64,000 nt of DNA from Ziziphus jujuba (Eukaryota > Streptophyta > Magnoliopsida > Rosales > Rhamnaceae). The notes under the pieces were generated by a model, which worked only from the letters and a program-made list of their open reading frames with translations, made no database searches and was not told the DNA's origin. How positions within the stretch are numbered: position 1 is the first letter of the stretch; each line of letters opens with the position of its first letter. Position numbers and translations under genes: made by a program. Of the stretch, positions 23,813 to 36,682 are shown piece by piece. Location: contig NC_083381.1 in NCBI RefSeq assembly GCF_031755915.1, positions 3,360,501-3,424,500 on the forward strand. The letters are read 5' to 3'.

Positions 23813-26035
23813 AAGTGGATACAACACACTAGATAAAGACTACCACAAAAAGTGCTTCTCCAATATGTGTCTTCTCTGTGTTCATCCTTAAAAATAAGAG
23901 AGAAGGAAATTAAGACTAGACTAAAATTCGAAGTTAAAAATAAAAAAATCCAGCTAAAAATTGAGTAACCATCAAAATAGTTGAGTGAGAACTTAATGAA
24001 GACAATAAAACTAAAATAAATGCGTAGAGTCCAATGATGTCACATGTAAAACCAAAGCTGTGTCTAAAGAGATACTTGTATTTCTTTGCCATTGTTATCT
24101 ATTTTTCTTTTTATCTTTAAAATCTTGTTATCTTAGAATAAAAAATCATATGCATAGCATTTATGCCCAACTCCAAAGCAGGCCCAACACCGCATAATGC
24201 GAAATTATGTTAAGAACTTCAATATGCTAAATTTAATTGTTCCCTACAATATTACATATTAGTAAAATATCCAGGAGATTAATGAAAAACTTACACCTCT
24301 GATCTAATTAAGAAATGTCACAATCAGCACAATAAATTATCAATACTTTCTAAATGCAGTTAATAAAACACAAATTAAGCAGCATTGGAAAGAGAGCATT
24401 TACAATACTTTCACATCATCAATCCAAGAAAACCCCCATGATAAAAAAACTAAAAATGCATATGCCTAGTTATATTGTAACAACGCACAGTTCTAACAAA
24501 ATAAATACAATACAACTCACTTCTAACCTTTCTTATTGACTACACATATAACTAATTTTTTCTCAGAAACTCAAATTCACCTAAAAGGGTTGATAAGAAT
24601 GAGACACATTGTATCATATCTCCTGACCCAAAAGAATCATAAAAATTAACAACTAAAGGAACTAAGGAAGATATTACGCCATATCACCAAACATAAATAA
24701 TATAATACCTATAACCATCCTCGTAACCATCACATACTTCATAATCATCATTAAGGAAATATTCTTAAACCAATCTCGGCAGTATTTCCTAAAAAGAAGA
24801 CTACAAAAAATGATTTGTTATATATCTATATGTAACCTAATCCTCAGTTCGAAAGAAGACATATTCAGTCTACATTTAACATGCCTAGTGATTTTAATAA
24901 ATCCGAATAAAAGAGGAGTAACCACTCAAACAATAAAACAGCAGAGGATATTCATAGAAATTCATAGAACAAACATGGGATCAACACCTGAATCTTGCAC
25001 TAACATTTCAATTGTTGTACTAAAAAAAATTAAAAAAGTTTCAATTCTTGTAATCTTCAACAGATAGTAAACAAACCAAGTTTATACCGGAAACATGGAA
25101 AAACAAAAGATAGCGCAAAGGAACTCTCAAGAACACACCAAAAAAAAAAAAAAAAAAAAACTCAACACTAAGTGTAAAACTTGTGTAATCCAGCTAGGGG
25201 ATAAGAGGTTGAATTAGGAAATCCTTCTTCAATAAACAAACCAAAAAGTCTATATTTTATAAACAATCAAAAGCTACTTACAAATAAATAGAAGGGGTTT
25301 TTATAATAAACTTGGAACATCCTTCTAAACATACGAAATGGGTAAATTAAAACACAATTTGCCAGAAAAGATACTGAAAAAGTCACAAAGACTTTTGACC
25401 CTTATTTGATAGACTAGGATTATCTCGCAAATATTAATGCTAACAAAAGAAAACCCAGAAAACTAAGTAGCAGCTGCTTTTTGAGCTTTCTAAGACGTAC
25501 ACTATAATTCTTGAATTTAAGAAATCACATTTAAAGGGAATTTCTAGCTTCAACAAAGTAATTAGAAGCTATAGAAAACAGAGACCCAACGTTTATACGG
25601 AATTCAGTAGACTAAAAACCAATTGACTTGAAACAGACAGAGAAACAATTAATAGATAAATAATTATCAAACTGAGCATTTCTTAACACATTATAAATCC
25701 AAAATCAAAAAATATATATATATATATATCAAAAAAACAATTACATTCCGAACAAGTATATAATACCAAACTATTCATCAAAAGAAAAGAAAATCAAAAG
25801 TATATAATACCAAATAACTATAAACCAATTATCAACCAAATTTATGAGCAGAAAAACCAAGCAAAATTTAAAAAAATTGAAAATAAAATAAATAAAATAA
25901 AAATGGCATACAGGATTTGCAGCAAGGACGCATAAAGCTCATTTCCACGTTGGGGCTTTCGAAAATTTAGTTGCGGGAAGCAAAACAGAAAGTTCAGGTG
26001 GCCGCGAAATGGAGATTTGGGCCCGAAATATTTTC

Positions 26036-26048
26036 TTTTTTTTTTTTT

Positions 26049-26079
<31 letters not shown>
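26036..26079 (+). repeat. T23-G21 homopolymer junction
   Basis: An uninterrupted run of 23 T (26,036-26,058) is followed directly by 21 G (26,059-26,079). It lies inside the proposed DRB leader or promoter island. The run could form a G-quadruplex on the plus strand, or it could be an assembly or sequencing artefact. Confidence 0.8.
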
Positions 26080-26080
<1 letters not shown>

Positions 26081-26109
26081 GATTCTGAAACTTTCAGGCA
26101 AAGTAGCTA

Positions 26110-26209
26110 TGGAAGACGATGAGGATCTTGCTGTTGCTGTTTGGGACAAAAAAGTGATCCAGTGCGGCACAGGACGAAATGAAATTTGGTCTTCTTTTTT
26201 CCTTTTTTG
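26110..26209 (+). other. Short acidic reading frame, possible gene fragment
   Basis: A 32-codon frame starts MEDDEDLAVAVWDKK and ends in a stop near 26,207. The opening resembles the acidic 'EDxDLAxAxWD' part of a plant protein family I cannot name with certainty. It runs opposite to the DRB gene, inside its presumed leader. It may be a fragment of an older gene or chance coding. Confidence 0.2.
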
Positions 26210-26924
26210 ATTGAAATCTGTTTTCCTGTATTACCCTCCAGTACTGTACGGAGAATCTACAATGCAAACCAAATTACAATTGTACATAGTTTTTTTTTTT
26301 TTTTTTTTTTTTAAACTCAAATACAATTGTATATAGATTTGTCTCTATATACTTGATTTTGTATTTATTTATTTATTTTTGTTACTTGATCAAAACTTTT
26401 TGTTTATGTTTTTTTTTTATTTGTATATTATTACTTACATTAATCTTTTATTGTATTTTTTGCTTTTTCAATTTGTTTTCATCTTAGAATGTAAATAAAA
26501 TTGTAAGTAGCGTAATTTTATTATTAGTTCGATTTAATTTTTTATTTTTTTTTTCTAGGTTTTTTTAGTACTTATGGTTATTGCCTCTCTTTTCGTACTT
26601 ATTTTTAGTTTTATTAATTTATTCTCAAATTAGTCTTTTTACATAATAAAATAAAAAGGTAAATTTGAAGATCTCAAATATATCTTTCTTTCTTTTTCTT
26701 TTTTCTTTTTTTTATTAATATATCCTCTCATTAAAAGGTATAAATGAATAACTAATATTAGATAATACCCAAAGTCGACTAAATAATAATTGTGAGTTGT
26801 TTGCCAAAAAATAATAATTGAGGTTGAGTCCAGCTTATGATTTTTATTATGTGCTCCAAAATTTGGGCCCATGGGCTTTAGAGGAAGCCCAATCTGAAAA
26901 CATGTCGAAATAAATTTCATCCCC

Positions 26925-26955
<31 letters not shown>

Positions 26956-27204
26956 TCTGTTCAAATAAATACAAAATTATATAAGTTTTTAGAATATTGC
27001 TCCAATATGCGGGTTTTTTTTAATGATGTATCTATATATAGAATTCTGACAGCAACACATGGCAAAGTTATGAGTTTTCAAAGCTCTGGCTAGCAAACGA
27101 TAGAAAAAGTTGTTATATGGAATCACATAAAAGAAAAAATGTGATCACAAATTATAGCAAATGGTTGAAAATGTGATTATAAATAGTCAAAAATTCACTA
27201 TGAG

Positions 27205-27490
27205 AAAGTAATATGTACGATTATCACTTCTAAATATAATGCTAGAAAATATAATAGTGATTTTAAAATTATATACAAATAAAATGTGAATAATTTCTAT
27301 TATAATTAAGGCATAATAATTATAGTATAATGGCAATCAATATTTTGTTGAAATTCCATATATGTAATTATTTCTAAATGTAATATAGAAAATATAATAG
27401 TAATTACAAAATTACATAAAAACAATATGTAAGAAGTTTTTATTACCATTAAGGTATAATAACTATAATACAATGACGATCAACATATAT
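27205..27490. repeat. Diverged tandem pair, about 145 bp per unit
   Basis: Both units read 'tctaaat.taat...agaaaatataatag', then 'taaggcataataattatagta' or 'taaggtataataactataata', then 'atggcaatcaatat' or 'atgacgatcaacat'. They start near 27,222 and 27,370. Non-coding. Confidence 0.5.
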
Positions 27491-27829
27491 ATTTTATGTT
27501 ATACGTACACATAATGATGATTTCATATTAGACATCCGATCACCCCTCTTATATATGATACAAAAATATATAAATAGTGATCACAAAGCTTTCTTGTACG
27601 CGTAGGAACCACAATATATTTTATACCAAATAATGATAATGGAATAAATATATACTTTGTGATTTATGTAATGCTCAAATGAGCATTTAATACAAAATAA
27701 AAACTTAAAAATTCTATAGTATATAATTTTTCACATCATTTGAGTAGAATATAAAATAATATTTTAAGAATTTTTCAAAACTAAAGTAAATTTATAAGAA
27801 GAACATATAATCAAAGTTTCAAAAATCTA

Positions 27830-28960
27830 AAATTTCCAAAATATTTTACCGATATTTTAGCTTTTCCGTAAGATAAATAAAAAATTATGTCTCAAATTGA
27901 AATGGATAAAATTTTAACGAAAATGTTTTATATTTTTCCAAATTTTTTTATTGAAATTTCCATAAAAAAATTCATATAAGTTCTTTTACAATGTCAAAAA
28001 TTTATAGTTTTCATGAAAATTTTCAAAATTTCTATAAAAAAATTTATTAAATTTAATTTTTAAATTTTTTATGAAAAAATTAATAAATATTGTTGCTATT
28101 TAACTTTCTACTTACCCATTATTTTTTTACCATAAGAATTTAATATCTCTATAAATATTATAAAGTAAATATATACTACAATATAGACAAAAAATACAAA
28201 TATGCATGTGAATGAATGATCAACATTATAAACTAGATAAATATTATAAAGATTTACAGAGAATATATTTTATACGAATGTAGCTAAATGAATTAATGGA
28301 ATGTCATAATAGTAATTTATGAATATTGTTTCAAATTTAACAATCAAAGGATAATAATTTTGTATATAGTTAACCAATATCATATAATGATATTAACTAG
28401 AATAGCCACATTTAATGTAATATCCATGGTCGGCACATTTATAATTACATACAAAATTATCAAGAAAATATAAAATTTAAACATTACTTTCTATATTTTA
28501 TATTTCAAAATAAAGATGAAAAAGAGATGAATAATTTCCAATCACTTAAGAGTTCTATGTGCTATTAAGATGACACTTTATAAAATATAATATAATTATA
28601 ATAATTATTTTATATATTTTAATTAACAAAAATCTTTATCAAATATTTTTTTGCACATTTTTTTATTGATAATAATATATTTATAACTATTAATGCTTAC
28701 CATACGTTGATTAACTAAAAAAAATATAAAATCCATTCAATATTTTATTATTTTTTAGTCAATTTAATAACTAATTAATTAAGCAAGTTAATCTTAAAGT
28801 TTTAATAAAAATTTTCATTTTTCAAAATAAATTTCCATCAATTTGTAACTTTTCTATAATTTTTTATCAATATTCGATAATTTTTAATATTTCTATATTT
28901 TGAACTCTTGATATTTCTATTGATACCGATTTTTTGAACTTTGCATATAATATCCTCATG
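27830..28960 (+). repeat. AT-rich dispersed repeat, copy 2
   Basis: Second, same-strand copy of the unit at 17,690-18,850, recognised by the same ordered landmarks. It lacks the long AT microsatellite of copy 1. Ends are not sharp enough to define terminal repeats. Confidence 0.5.
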
Positions 28961-29449
28961 TAAAAAACAATAATTTTAAATAATTAAAATTTAATAGTAT
29001 ATACTAAAAATATAAAAAATAAAATATAAATAAAAAATCATAAGCCAGAAAGCAATAATGGATTACAATAACATATAAAAATAAATACCACTAAAGAATT
29101 AAAATTAGTATGGTGTATTATACCACTTGAATTATTGTTTTTGAACAATTCTTAAAACGTACTATAATTTTATATGATGATTACAATAATATTTGTAATA
29201 CATACATTATAATTTCATCACAACAATATTTCATATTGTGATTGCATTATTAATTACATAATTTTATACAAGCATCATATTAAATATATGATAAATTTAA
29301 GAAAAAAAATAGTAATCGAAAGAACTTTTGAGTTAAAGGAATTTTATATAAAGACCATGTATTATAGAAATATAAAAAAATAATCTTAAATGATTAAAAT
29401 TTAGCAATGTAGAATAAAAAAGAGCGTGATACACATTTAGCAAAACTAA

Positions 29450-29481
29450 ATATAATATAATATAATATAATATAATATAAA
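29450..29481. repeat. TATAA pentanucleotide microsatellite
   Basis: Six perfect tandem TATAA units in AT-rich non-coding DNA. Confidence 0.85.
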
Positions 29482-30540
29482 ATTTTCATCGGTTGGGAGA
29501 TAGTTTTAGAATGCTACATGTTTATAGCCTAATAGTTCGTGTTTTTGGAAAAATATGGAGAAGTTTCTACCTTTCATATGGTGATATTAATAATTTATGT
29601 GATTCATACATTATGAACAACGGTTTGATCAACTAATAGGAGAGTTGACGATCACATATTCAAATTAATGATAACAGAATATTTAAATACGTTCAAACTA
29701 AATACATGATTTATTTATCAAAAACCAAAAAATTAACGTAATAATTGGAATCTCAAAAAGAAATTTTACAAATACCATGTATAATACTTAAATAGAATAC
29801 CTTAATTAAACAATAGATATTCATGAAAAACAAATTGACACAAAATTACAAAACAAATATAATATGATAATGATGTAATCATAAGTTAGAAAACGCTACT
29901 TAATTATAATAGCATTTATAAATGTAGCGTATTAATTTATTTATTAAATTAGTATGATTAAAATTACTGCATGCATATTCTCTAACACTTGCACATAAAA
30001 AAATAAAAAAAATAAACTATTATAATATGACATAAACTAGTCTCAAGTCAGAAAATAATATTAAATTACAAAAGTATAAATTGTTTATAGTCTAAGAGTT
30101 ATGTTTTTGGAATAAGATGGATAATTGTCATATAACTTTTCATGCGCTAATAAAAGGCTCGGGTTACTTCTTTTAAGATTTGGATTACTCCGTATAATTA
30201 ATGGAGTTCATTTTGTATACCAAGATTTTGATAAAGGTTTTTTACAGACTACCTTAACTGTTAAATAGGTTTAATCTAGTAGTACATAACTATTGTAATT
30301 TGAATAAAATATAACTTCTTTTACATAATTGATATTAAAAAAATTGACATAAAATACATTCTTAACTTCATTGGGGTTAGCACTACGTATCCTAAAATTA
30401 AACAGAAACGAGGGTGCAAAGTACAATTTTTTATAGTTTAGGATACAAATTGTAAAAATTCCGAATAAAAGTAATGAAAAATTTTTAAAATTATTAAAAA
30501 AGTTATTAAATTTTTTAATAAGTTAGTACACAAATTTTAG

Positions 30541-31101
30541 GAAAAAAAGAGATTGCAAATGTAATTTTTCAAAACTAAAAATAAAAATCTTTACATATAA
30601 TAAATATTTTTAAGATTAAATAAATAAAAACCAATAAAAATTTTGAATATGTAAAGCAAAAAATTGCATAGATTATTATAAAAATGTAATTGTAATTTTC
30701 AAAAGATAAAAATAATAATTTGTGCATATTTTAGAGATTAGAAAGACATATTTTATAAAATTTTATAAATAACAAATAAAACAAAATTTTATAAAATATT
30801 ATTGTCGATGACAAAATATATTAAAAATACTTTATAAAAAAAATTCAAAGCTTTCCTTTATATTTTAGAAATACGTGATCATTTTTTAATCTCTAAAATA
30901 TGCATGAATTATTTTTTTAATCTCTAAAACATGCATATATTATTTCTATTTTTTTTTAAAATGGCATTTGCATTTTTATAATAATCTCTGCTATTTTTTT
31001 ACATGTTTAATTTTTTATTGGTTTTTATTTTTTTTAGAATATGTATAATATGTAAATATTTTTCTTTTTAATTTTGAAAATTACATTTGAAATTTTTTTT
31101 C
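30541..31101. repeat. Long inverted repeat (foldback), arms about 200 bp
   Basis: The left arm (30,541-30,739) pairs with the right arm (30,888-31,101). Words match in reverse complement along the whole length: 'caaatgtaatttttc', 'tttacatat', 'aataaaaaccaataaaaa', 'agattattataaaaatg' and 'gcatattttagagatt'. The spacer is about 150 bp. The right arm has an extra small duplication of 'aatctctaaaa.atgcat' (30,888 and 30,923). There is no coding capacity. The transcript would form a long hairpin. Probably a MITE-type element; the outer ends may be gggtgcaaa/tttacaccc (about 30,412 and 31,122), but no target duplication is clear. Confidence 0.7.
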
Positions 31102-31139
31102 AAAAATTTTTGCTATTTACACCCAACATTATAAATTGT

Positions 31140-31615
31140 AAGGATGGCATCTGGGTAGGATGTGGCAGTGATAGAGGGGCCACGTGGCAGTGATAGAGGA
31201 GCCACGCATAATGCCTACCCTGCAGGGACTCCCCATCCCCACCCCCACCTTATTCCCCGTATACTACGGAGTCAAGCGGGGCAGAGTGGACATTCACATT
31301 CTTTTAAATTATATTGTTTAAAAAATATTTCTCTTTTAAATTTTTAATTTTTTTGAAGAATATATTTAAAACTTGGTTAATACTTTTATATAATTTTTCA
31401 AACAAATAATATATATATATATAATATAAAAAATAAATAATAATACTTTTTTATTATAGATATATAATGGGAGCAGGCTCATTGGACGGGACCATATATT
31501 CTTGGGGCCTGCCTCTCCTCAAACCTGTCCCTGCCCTGCCACTCAGATCACCTCGTTAGGAGCGGGGCACCACAAAAACAAAAACGGAGCAATCTTAGGT
31601 AAATTGTCATCCCTA
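31140..31615. mobile_element. Possible hAT-type MITE
   Basis: A GC-richer island in AT-rich DNA. It begins 'aaggatggcatctggg' and ends 'ttgtcatccct', whose reverse complement starts 'agggatgaca', giving short imperfect inverted ends. Inside is a direct repeat 'gtggcagtgatagagg.gcc' (31,161 and 31,183). No target duplication was found, so this is tentative. Confidence 0.3.
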
Positions 31616-31958
31616 TTAAATTATATAAGATTACATTTTATTTTTTTATTTTTTTGTTAGAAAATATTTTTTTATAATGCAAAGTGTCAATCCGATAAAA
31701 TTCATAGTGTAATAGTGTCAAATTTACTTTAATTTTATTAATGACTTTATTATGGAAAAAATCATTGGATGAAAAAATATTAATAATTAATATGATTTGT
31801 AAATACTCTGATCCATAGATTACTCGTCAAATATGTGATAAAGATTTTTTGATAAACTGTTTTAGCTGTTAAATAAGTCTAATCTATCGGTAGATAGTTC
31901 TCTTAGTTTAAATGAAATATAATTTCTTTCAATCGAGCAACTTTTTAAATCTAAGAAC

Positions 31959-32264
31959 TCTTAAAAAATGCTGAATAAATGTATATTGAAAGAATGATTG
32001 TATATCTTTTCACACCATTTTTGGAATTATACGTATACATATATATAGACTTATACCAACGGCTATAATTCTAATTAGGAAATATTTCTAAAGATTGGAG
32101 AACATATATTTGACTTGGTAATTACTTAAAACAACCTAGCTGATTTGAATCCTTTTGAGATTGCCATACATGCAACTCTATTTATGTCTAATGGCTTAAT
32201 ATGTTCCAACGGTCTTGCAATATTGTCTCCTTGATTTGTGCTGTCAGTTTGAGCTCTCTTTTCA
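31959..32264 (-). repeat. Copia 3' LTR
   Basis: 306 bp; on the minus strand it begins TGAAAAGAGAGC. It follows a polypurine tract whose complement, a run of C, is at 32,265-32,271. Paired with 59,400-59,705. Confidence 0.85.
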
Positions 32265-32376
32265 CCCCCCCTGCAAGCTTGGTAGGGAAATGGAGTGAAC
32301 GGCAAGCTTGTAATGAAAATCTTCAAATAAATCCCATGGTAAGGCTTTAGTGAGGATGTCGGCAATCTGTTTGAAG
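32265..32376 (-). pseudogene. Copia RNase H, 3' end and polypurine tract
   Basis: The minus strand reads 'QIADILTKALPWDLF', the standard C-terminal words of Copia RNase H, followed by a G-rich polypurine tract abutting the 3' LTR. Cut from 37,783-37,919 by the hAT insertion. Confidence 0.85.
32369..32376. other. hAT target-site duplication (left)
   Basis: GTTTGAAG, identical to 37,783-37,790. Confidence 0.92.
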
Positions 32377-32390
32377 TATACCTGGCAATT

Positions 32391-32730
32391 CGGGTTCGTG
32401 GGTCGTGTTCGTGGGTCGTGTTCGTGTCAACCCGTTTAATAATCGTGTCAAAAATGCCTAACCCGAACACGACCCATTTATTAATCGTGTCAGGTATCCA
32501 AAACACTAACCCGACCTGTTTATAAACAGGTCAACACGACACGACCCGTTTAACACGATTATTTTAACGGGTCGTGTTGATCTATTAACCCGTTAACCTG
32601 AAATTGACCTATTAACCCGAAAATTAACCTATTAACCCGTTAACCCGAAAATTGACCTATTAACCCGAAAACTAATCGATTAACCCGTTAACCCGAAAAT
32701 TAACCTATTAACCCGAAAACTAACCTATTT
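32391..32730. repeat. hAT left subterminal repeats
   Basis: Many short direct and inverted copies of 'acccgtt', 'gggtcgtgttc' and 'cctattaacccg(a/t)' over about 340 bp. They include 'taaacaggtcaacacgacac' and a run of 'aacctattaacccgaaaa' units (32,600-32,720). Likely transposase-binding array. Confidence 0.7.
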
Positions 32731-33115
32731 ATTAAAATAACTTATTTAAAATGCCAAAAATTATAATTCACAATACATAAGTCTTAATATGTGCTAAAAA
32801 AGACAAATTCAATACACCAACATAAAATTTAATGTCCTAATAATAGTAAAACACCAATACAAAATAAAATAAATGGTATCAAATTGTTATCAGAATACAT
32901 ATAAAACCAAAGGAAAAAGGACATAACTATCATTATGCTCCAAATTTATTTATCGATGTCCAGATTCCAAACCAAATATGTCGATTTTTGGTGCTCAACA
33001 ATCCAGCCTGGGATCATAATATCAAAATAAAAAAAAATCAATTAAATATAATACAAAAGTTAAAATGTTAAAATAAAATAAAATAAATTAAATAAATTTT
33101 AACATTGATATTACC

Positions 33116-35416
33116 TTATGCTTGAGTATTAGCATAATTAGAGCATTGACTTGAAGATTCTTCTTTATTGATATCACAGCTCAAAACATCTTCAGTAAGA
33201 TCCTCAAGTTGTGCTTCAAATTTTTCTTGCATTCCATAAATTAGTGAAACAAAAAAATCATTAATAAAATAAATTAGTGAAACAAAAAAATTATTAATAT
33301 ATGCAAATGAAATAAAGAAAACATTAATAAAAATAATTACCTCTTTGCCCAAATAACCAATCTCTTGTACAAACTATCGCTTCAACAGTGCTAGGCTTTA
33401 ATGAACTACGAAATTGATCTAATACTCGTCCACCAATGCTAAAAGCAGATTCAGAAGCAACGGTGGATATAGGGATACTCAATAGATCACGAGCCATTGA
33501 AGCAACTTCAGGATAACGAAACTGATTTGCTTTCCAATAATCAAGCACATTCAATTCAATTTCAGTAGCCATCCTTGGCTCCTCTCCAATTGTGATTTTT
33601 GTGTATTGGCACCTAACTCTTCAATTTCACAAATATTAAATTCCTACAGTGTTAGAAAATAAAAATTTCAATAAGATTATTTTTCAAAAAATTATAAATA
33701 ATCACTAATTAACACAAATACAAACAATTAAAATTAATAAAAAATTTAAGAGTTATTTACTTTCAAAATGGAACTAGCTGTCTTTCTAAAAGAAATGACA
33801 TCTTCTCCAACACCACAAGATGTGTTACTCTTTTCTTTCTCCAAAGAATGTGTAGAAGATGTCAAAGATCTTTTTTGAACATATTCCTTAAATATTGAAA
33901 ATAATTTGCTCTTCACACGTATAAACTCAATAGAACCACTTGCTCCATAAATTTTTCTATAACACCAATCTACCAATTGAAGCTTATATCGAGGATCCAC
34001 AACCACTGCAATGGCTAATATCAAACTAAATTCTGACCAATACTTCTCAAATTTTTTAAGCATTTGATTAGCCATGGTTCTCAAGTAATCATCCTCACTT
34101 TCAATATTTTCCTTCAATGTAACATAACAATAGAAAACCGAGGAAAAGTACAAATTTGAAGTAGGATATTTAGTGCCCGAAAATATGCAAGTGATATCAT
34201 AAAACAAACCCAAGAATCTACTTATCTTTTCAATCTTCTCCCACTCATGACTAGAAGGACAACTTTTATAATTTGAATCAGTTAGCTCCAAATGACAAAA
34301 GGCACGTCGATAGTACAATGCACTTTCAAGCATTAAATATGTAGAGTTCCATCTAGTAGGCACATCTTGCCTCAAACCTCTCTTAGAGTCCATTGACAAC
34401 AATTTAACACATTCTAAAAACTTCTGTTTTCTTACTTGTGACCCTCTTACATATTTAATACTTTCCCGAATCTTATGAACAACATTATCAATATCTTTCA
34501 ACCCATCTTGTACTACCAAATTAATGATATGAGCACAACATCTAAGATGAAAAAAATCACCATCACAAACTACAGCCCCCTTTAATTGCAATTGAGTAAC
34601 TAACATATCAACAGAGACATCATTGGCAGAAGCATTATCCAAAGTTAAAGAAAATAACTTTGTCTCAATTCCCCATTCACACAACAAAGAGTATAGTTTT
34701 TCTGCCAATGCTATACCGGTATGTGGAGGTGGCATATAACAGAAATTTAACACTCTCTTTTGCAAGATCCACTCTTTGTCAATGAAATGGCAAGTAAGAC
34801 ATATATATCCATCAGTAGTTGCAGAAGTCCATAAATCAGAAGTCAAACAAATTCTACCAGGAGTTGCATCCAACATGCATTTTATCCTACATTTTTCCTT
34901 CAAATGCATTTTAAGAACATCCGACTTAGCAGTATTTCTAGAAACAAGTTGTATATCAGGATGTAAATATTGAAATATGGTTCTAATTCCCTCATACTCA
35001 ACAAATTGGAAAGGCAAATCATGCATGATTATGGCCGAAGTTACCAATTCTCGAAAATGCTCAAAGTTAAATTTAGATGCATTCAATGAGATAGTCCCTC
35101 TATCTTGAGATATCAATAATTGACCAATATCACGAGTGTCTCTTTTCACACAATTTTTCAAATGACGCACCAAATTTCCCGTTCCATATTTACTATCACA
35201 AAGATAAATGGTACCACAATCTTTACATTTACATTTTTGCTTACCATCAACATCCAAAGGAAGCACATCAAAGTAAGACCAAACCTTTGAAGTGAGTTTT
35301 CTCTTGCGTTTCACTTTATGCCCACTTGTGACTCCCTCCATAGGACTTGCAACATCTTCTAAATTAATAGGCATTTCAAAGCTACTTGATTCAAGATTTA
35401 TTTGAAGTCCATCCAT
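33116..35416 (-). pseudogene. hAT transposase (BED finger, RICESLEEPER-like), frameshifted
   Basis: Three exons with GT-AG introns: 35,416-33,761 (552 codons), 33,643-33,341 and 33,225-33,116. Exon 1 has a BED zinc finger (about residues 40-92; C-x2-C 'CKCKDC' and 'NLVRHLKNC') and the transposase core 'ICLTSDLWTS', 'LTLDNASAND', 'RCCAHIINLVVQDGL' and 'VPTRWNSTYLML'. Exon 2 encodes the dimerisation domain 'YPEVASMARDLLSIP' and 'STVASESAFS'. Exon 3 adds an acidic tail. Exon 2 enters in a frame that reaches a stop, whereas the conserved dimerisation domain is read in a frame shifted by two bases. The break lies near 33,577-33,590 (GAGAGGAG). The enzyme would cut and paste the element, but this copy probably cannot make a full protein unless splicing differs. 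Confidence 0.82.
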
Positions 35417-36425
35417 GTTTATCTACATGTTTTCAAACCAAAAAAAATTATATATTAAAATAAAATATTATAACAACCTTATAATAAACATGTATATAAT
35501 TTTTTATTTCCAAATCACAAAGCAAAATATATTCACACATATGCACATATATAATTTTTTCATTTCCCAAGCTATAAGAGGTACAAGATGGCTAAATATC
35601 TATGCAATCTTCCAAATTAGTACTTCCAAGTTCCAACAATGACAATTTAGCTAATATGCATTGTCATTTCTTATTTGAGTCATCAACATTTTTTAAAGTT
35701 AAAATTTGTCTAATTCTTTCCTTTTTAATCTATACACTACTCAAGCATATGAAGTAAAATACAATATAAAATGTATTCTAAACTACAAAATTAAAATGAA
35801 GCAAGAGAAAATGAGAAATACCACAAAAATGAAGAGGATCGAGAGCATTAACAAATTGTTTCTTGATAAATACCAACTCTAACATAAGCATTTACATATA
35901 TAGGAGATAGATTGAATAAAAAGACCAAAAAAATTATATTACATTCATTTTATAACCACAAATATTAAGAATAAATATGTAAAAGTAACATTAATTAATT
36001 GGAGAATAAGGAAAAGAAAATTATCTAAAAACCATATCTGTCCATTTAGAACCACAAATATATAGAGCAAATTTATAAGATTAATACCAATTAATTGAAG
36101 AAGATGTAATTATTTACCTTTTTAGCGGCAATCTAATTATTGCTTCATGCTGTCCAATTCTTATTAATCATTTTTTTTTTCAGCCAAAAGAACGTAATTG
36201 GTCAAACCAAATAGGTACCCCTTTTCTTTTTGCCCCTTTCATACACATGTTAAAGCAGCCAAAAAAAAATTTACATCCTTAAAACTCTTCATCCCCAAGT
36301 GGGTCACTGTAAAATAATTTCTTGAAAAACTAGAAACCAAATTAATCTCCTACCCCAAAAAGAAAGAGGGAAAAGAAAGAGATAAAGAATGGAGTAGCAC
36401 GAGTAGTAGTGGTATTAGGCATTAT

Positions 36426-36614
36426 TTTTCACATCAGGTGCATGTGCAAATGATATTGGAAGAGTCTTTCTTTCTTTTATATATATATATATATTTTCAC
36501 ATCAGGTGCATGTGCAAATGCTATTGGAAGAGTCTTTCTTTCTTTTATATATATATATATATATATATTTTCACATCAGGTGCATGTGCAAATGCTATTG
36601 GAAGAGTCTTTCTT

Positions 36615-36682
<68 letters not shown>

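Larger units (their letters stand above)
23803..26330 (-). other. Probable 5' untranslated intron and promoter of the DRB gene
   Basis: No coding exon is seen upstream of 23,803 on the minus strand. A plausible leader exon lies in the more GC-rich island about 25,915-26,230. It ends at a GT donor near 25,915 ('aaatcct|gtatgcc' on the minus strand) and joins an acceptor near 23,835-23,845. The stretch 24,000-25,900 is AT-rich and would be intron. A TATA-like 'ctatatac' (minus strand) lies near 26,325-26,335. This is inference from splice-like signals and base composition. Confidence 0.3.
26331..31958. other. AT-rich, repeat-filled intergenic region
   Basis: No gene. Contents I can name are a diverged tandem pair at about 27,205-27,490, copy 2 of the AT-rich repeat (27,830-28,960), and repeated phrases 'ttaaat(g)attaaaattta(g/a)' at 28,975, 29,375 and 29,930. 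There is also a TATAA microsatellite (29,450-29,481), a long inverted repeat (30,541-31,101) and a GC-richer island (31,140-31,615). A segment near 30,215-30,335 ('tttgataaag...ctgttaaata(g/a)gt(t/c)taatct') recurs at about 31,840-31,945, just left of the Copia LTR. Confidence 0.5.

Noticed and set aside
29450..29481. TATAA repeat as a CRISPR-like or promoter array
   Set aside because: Simple microsatellite with no spacers; plant nuclear context.
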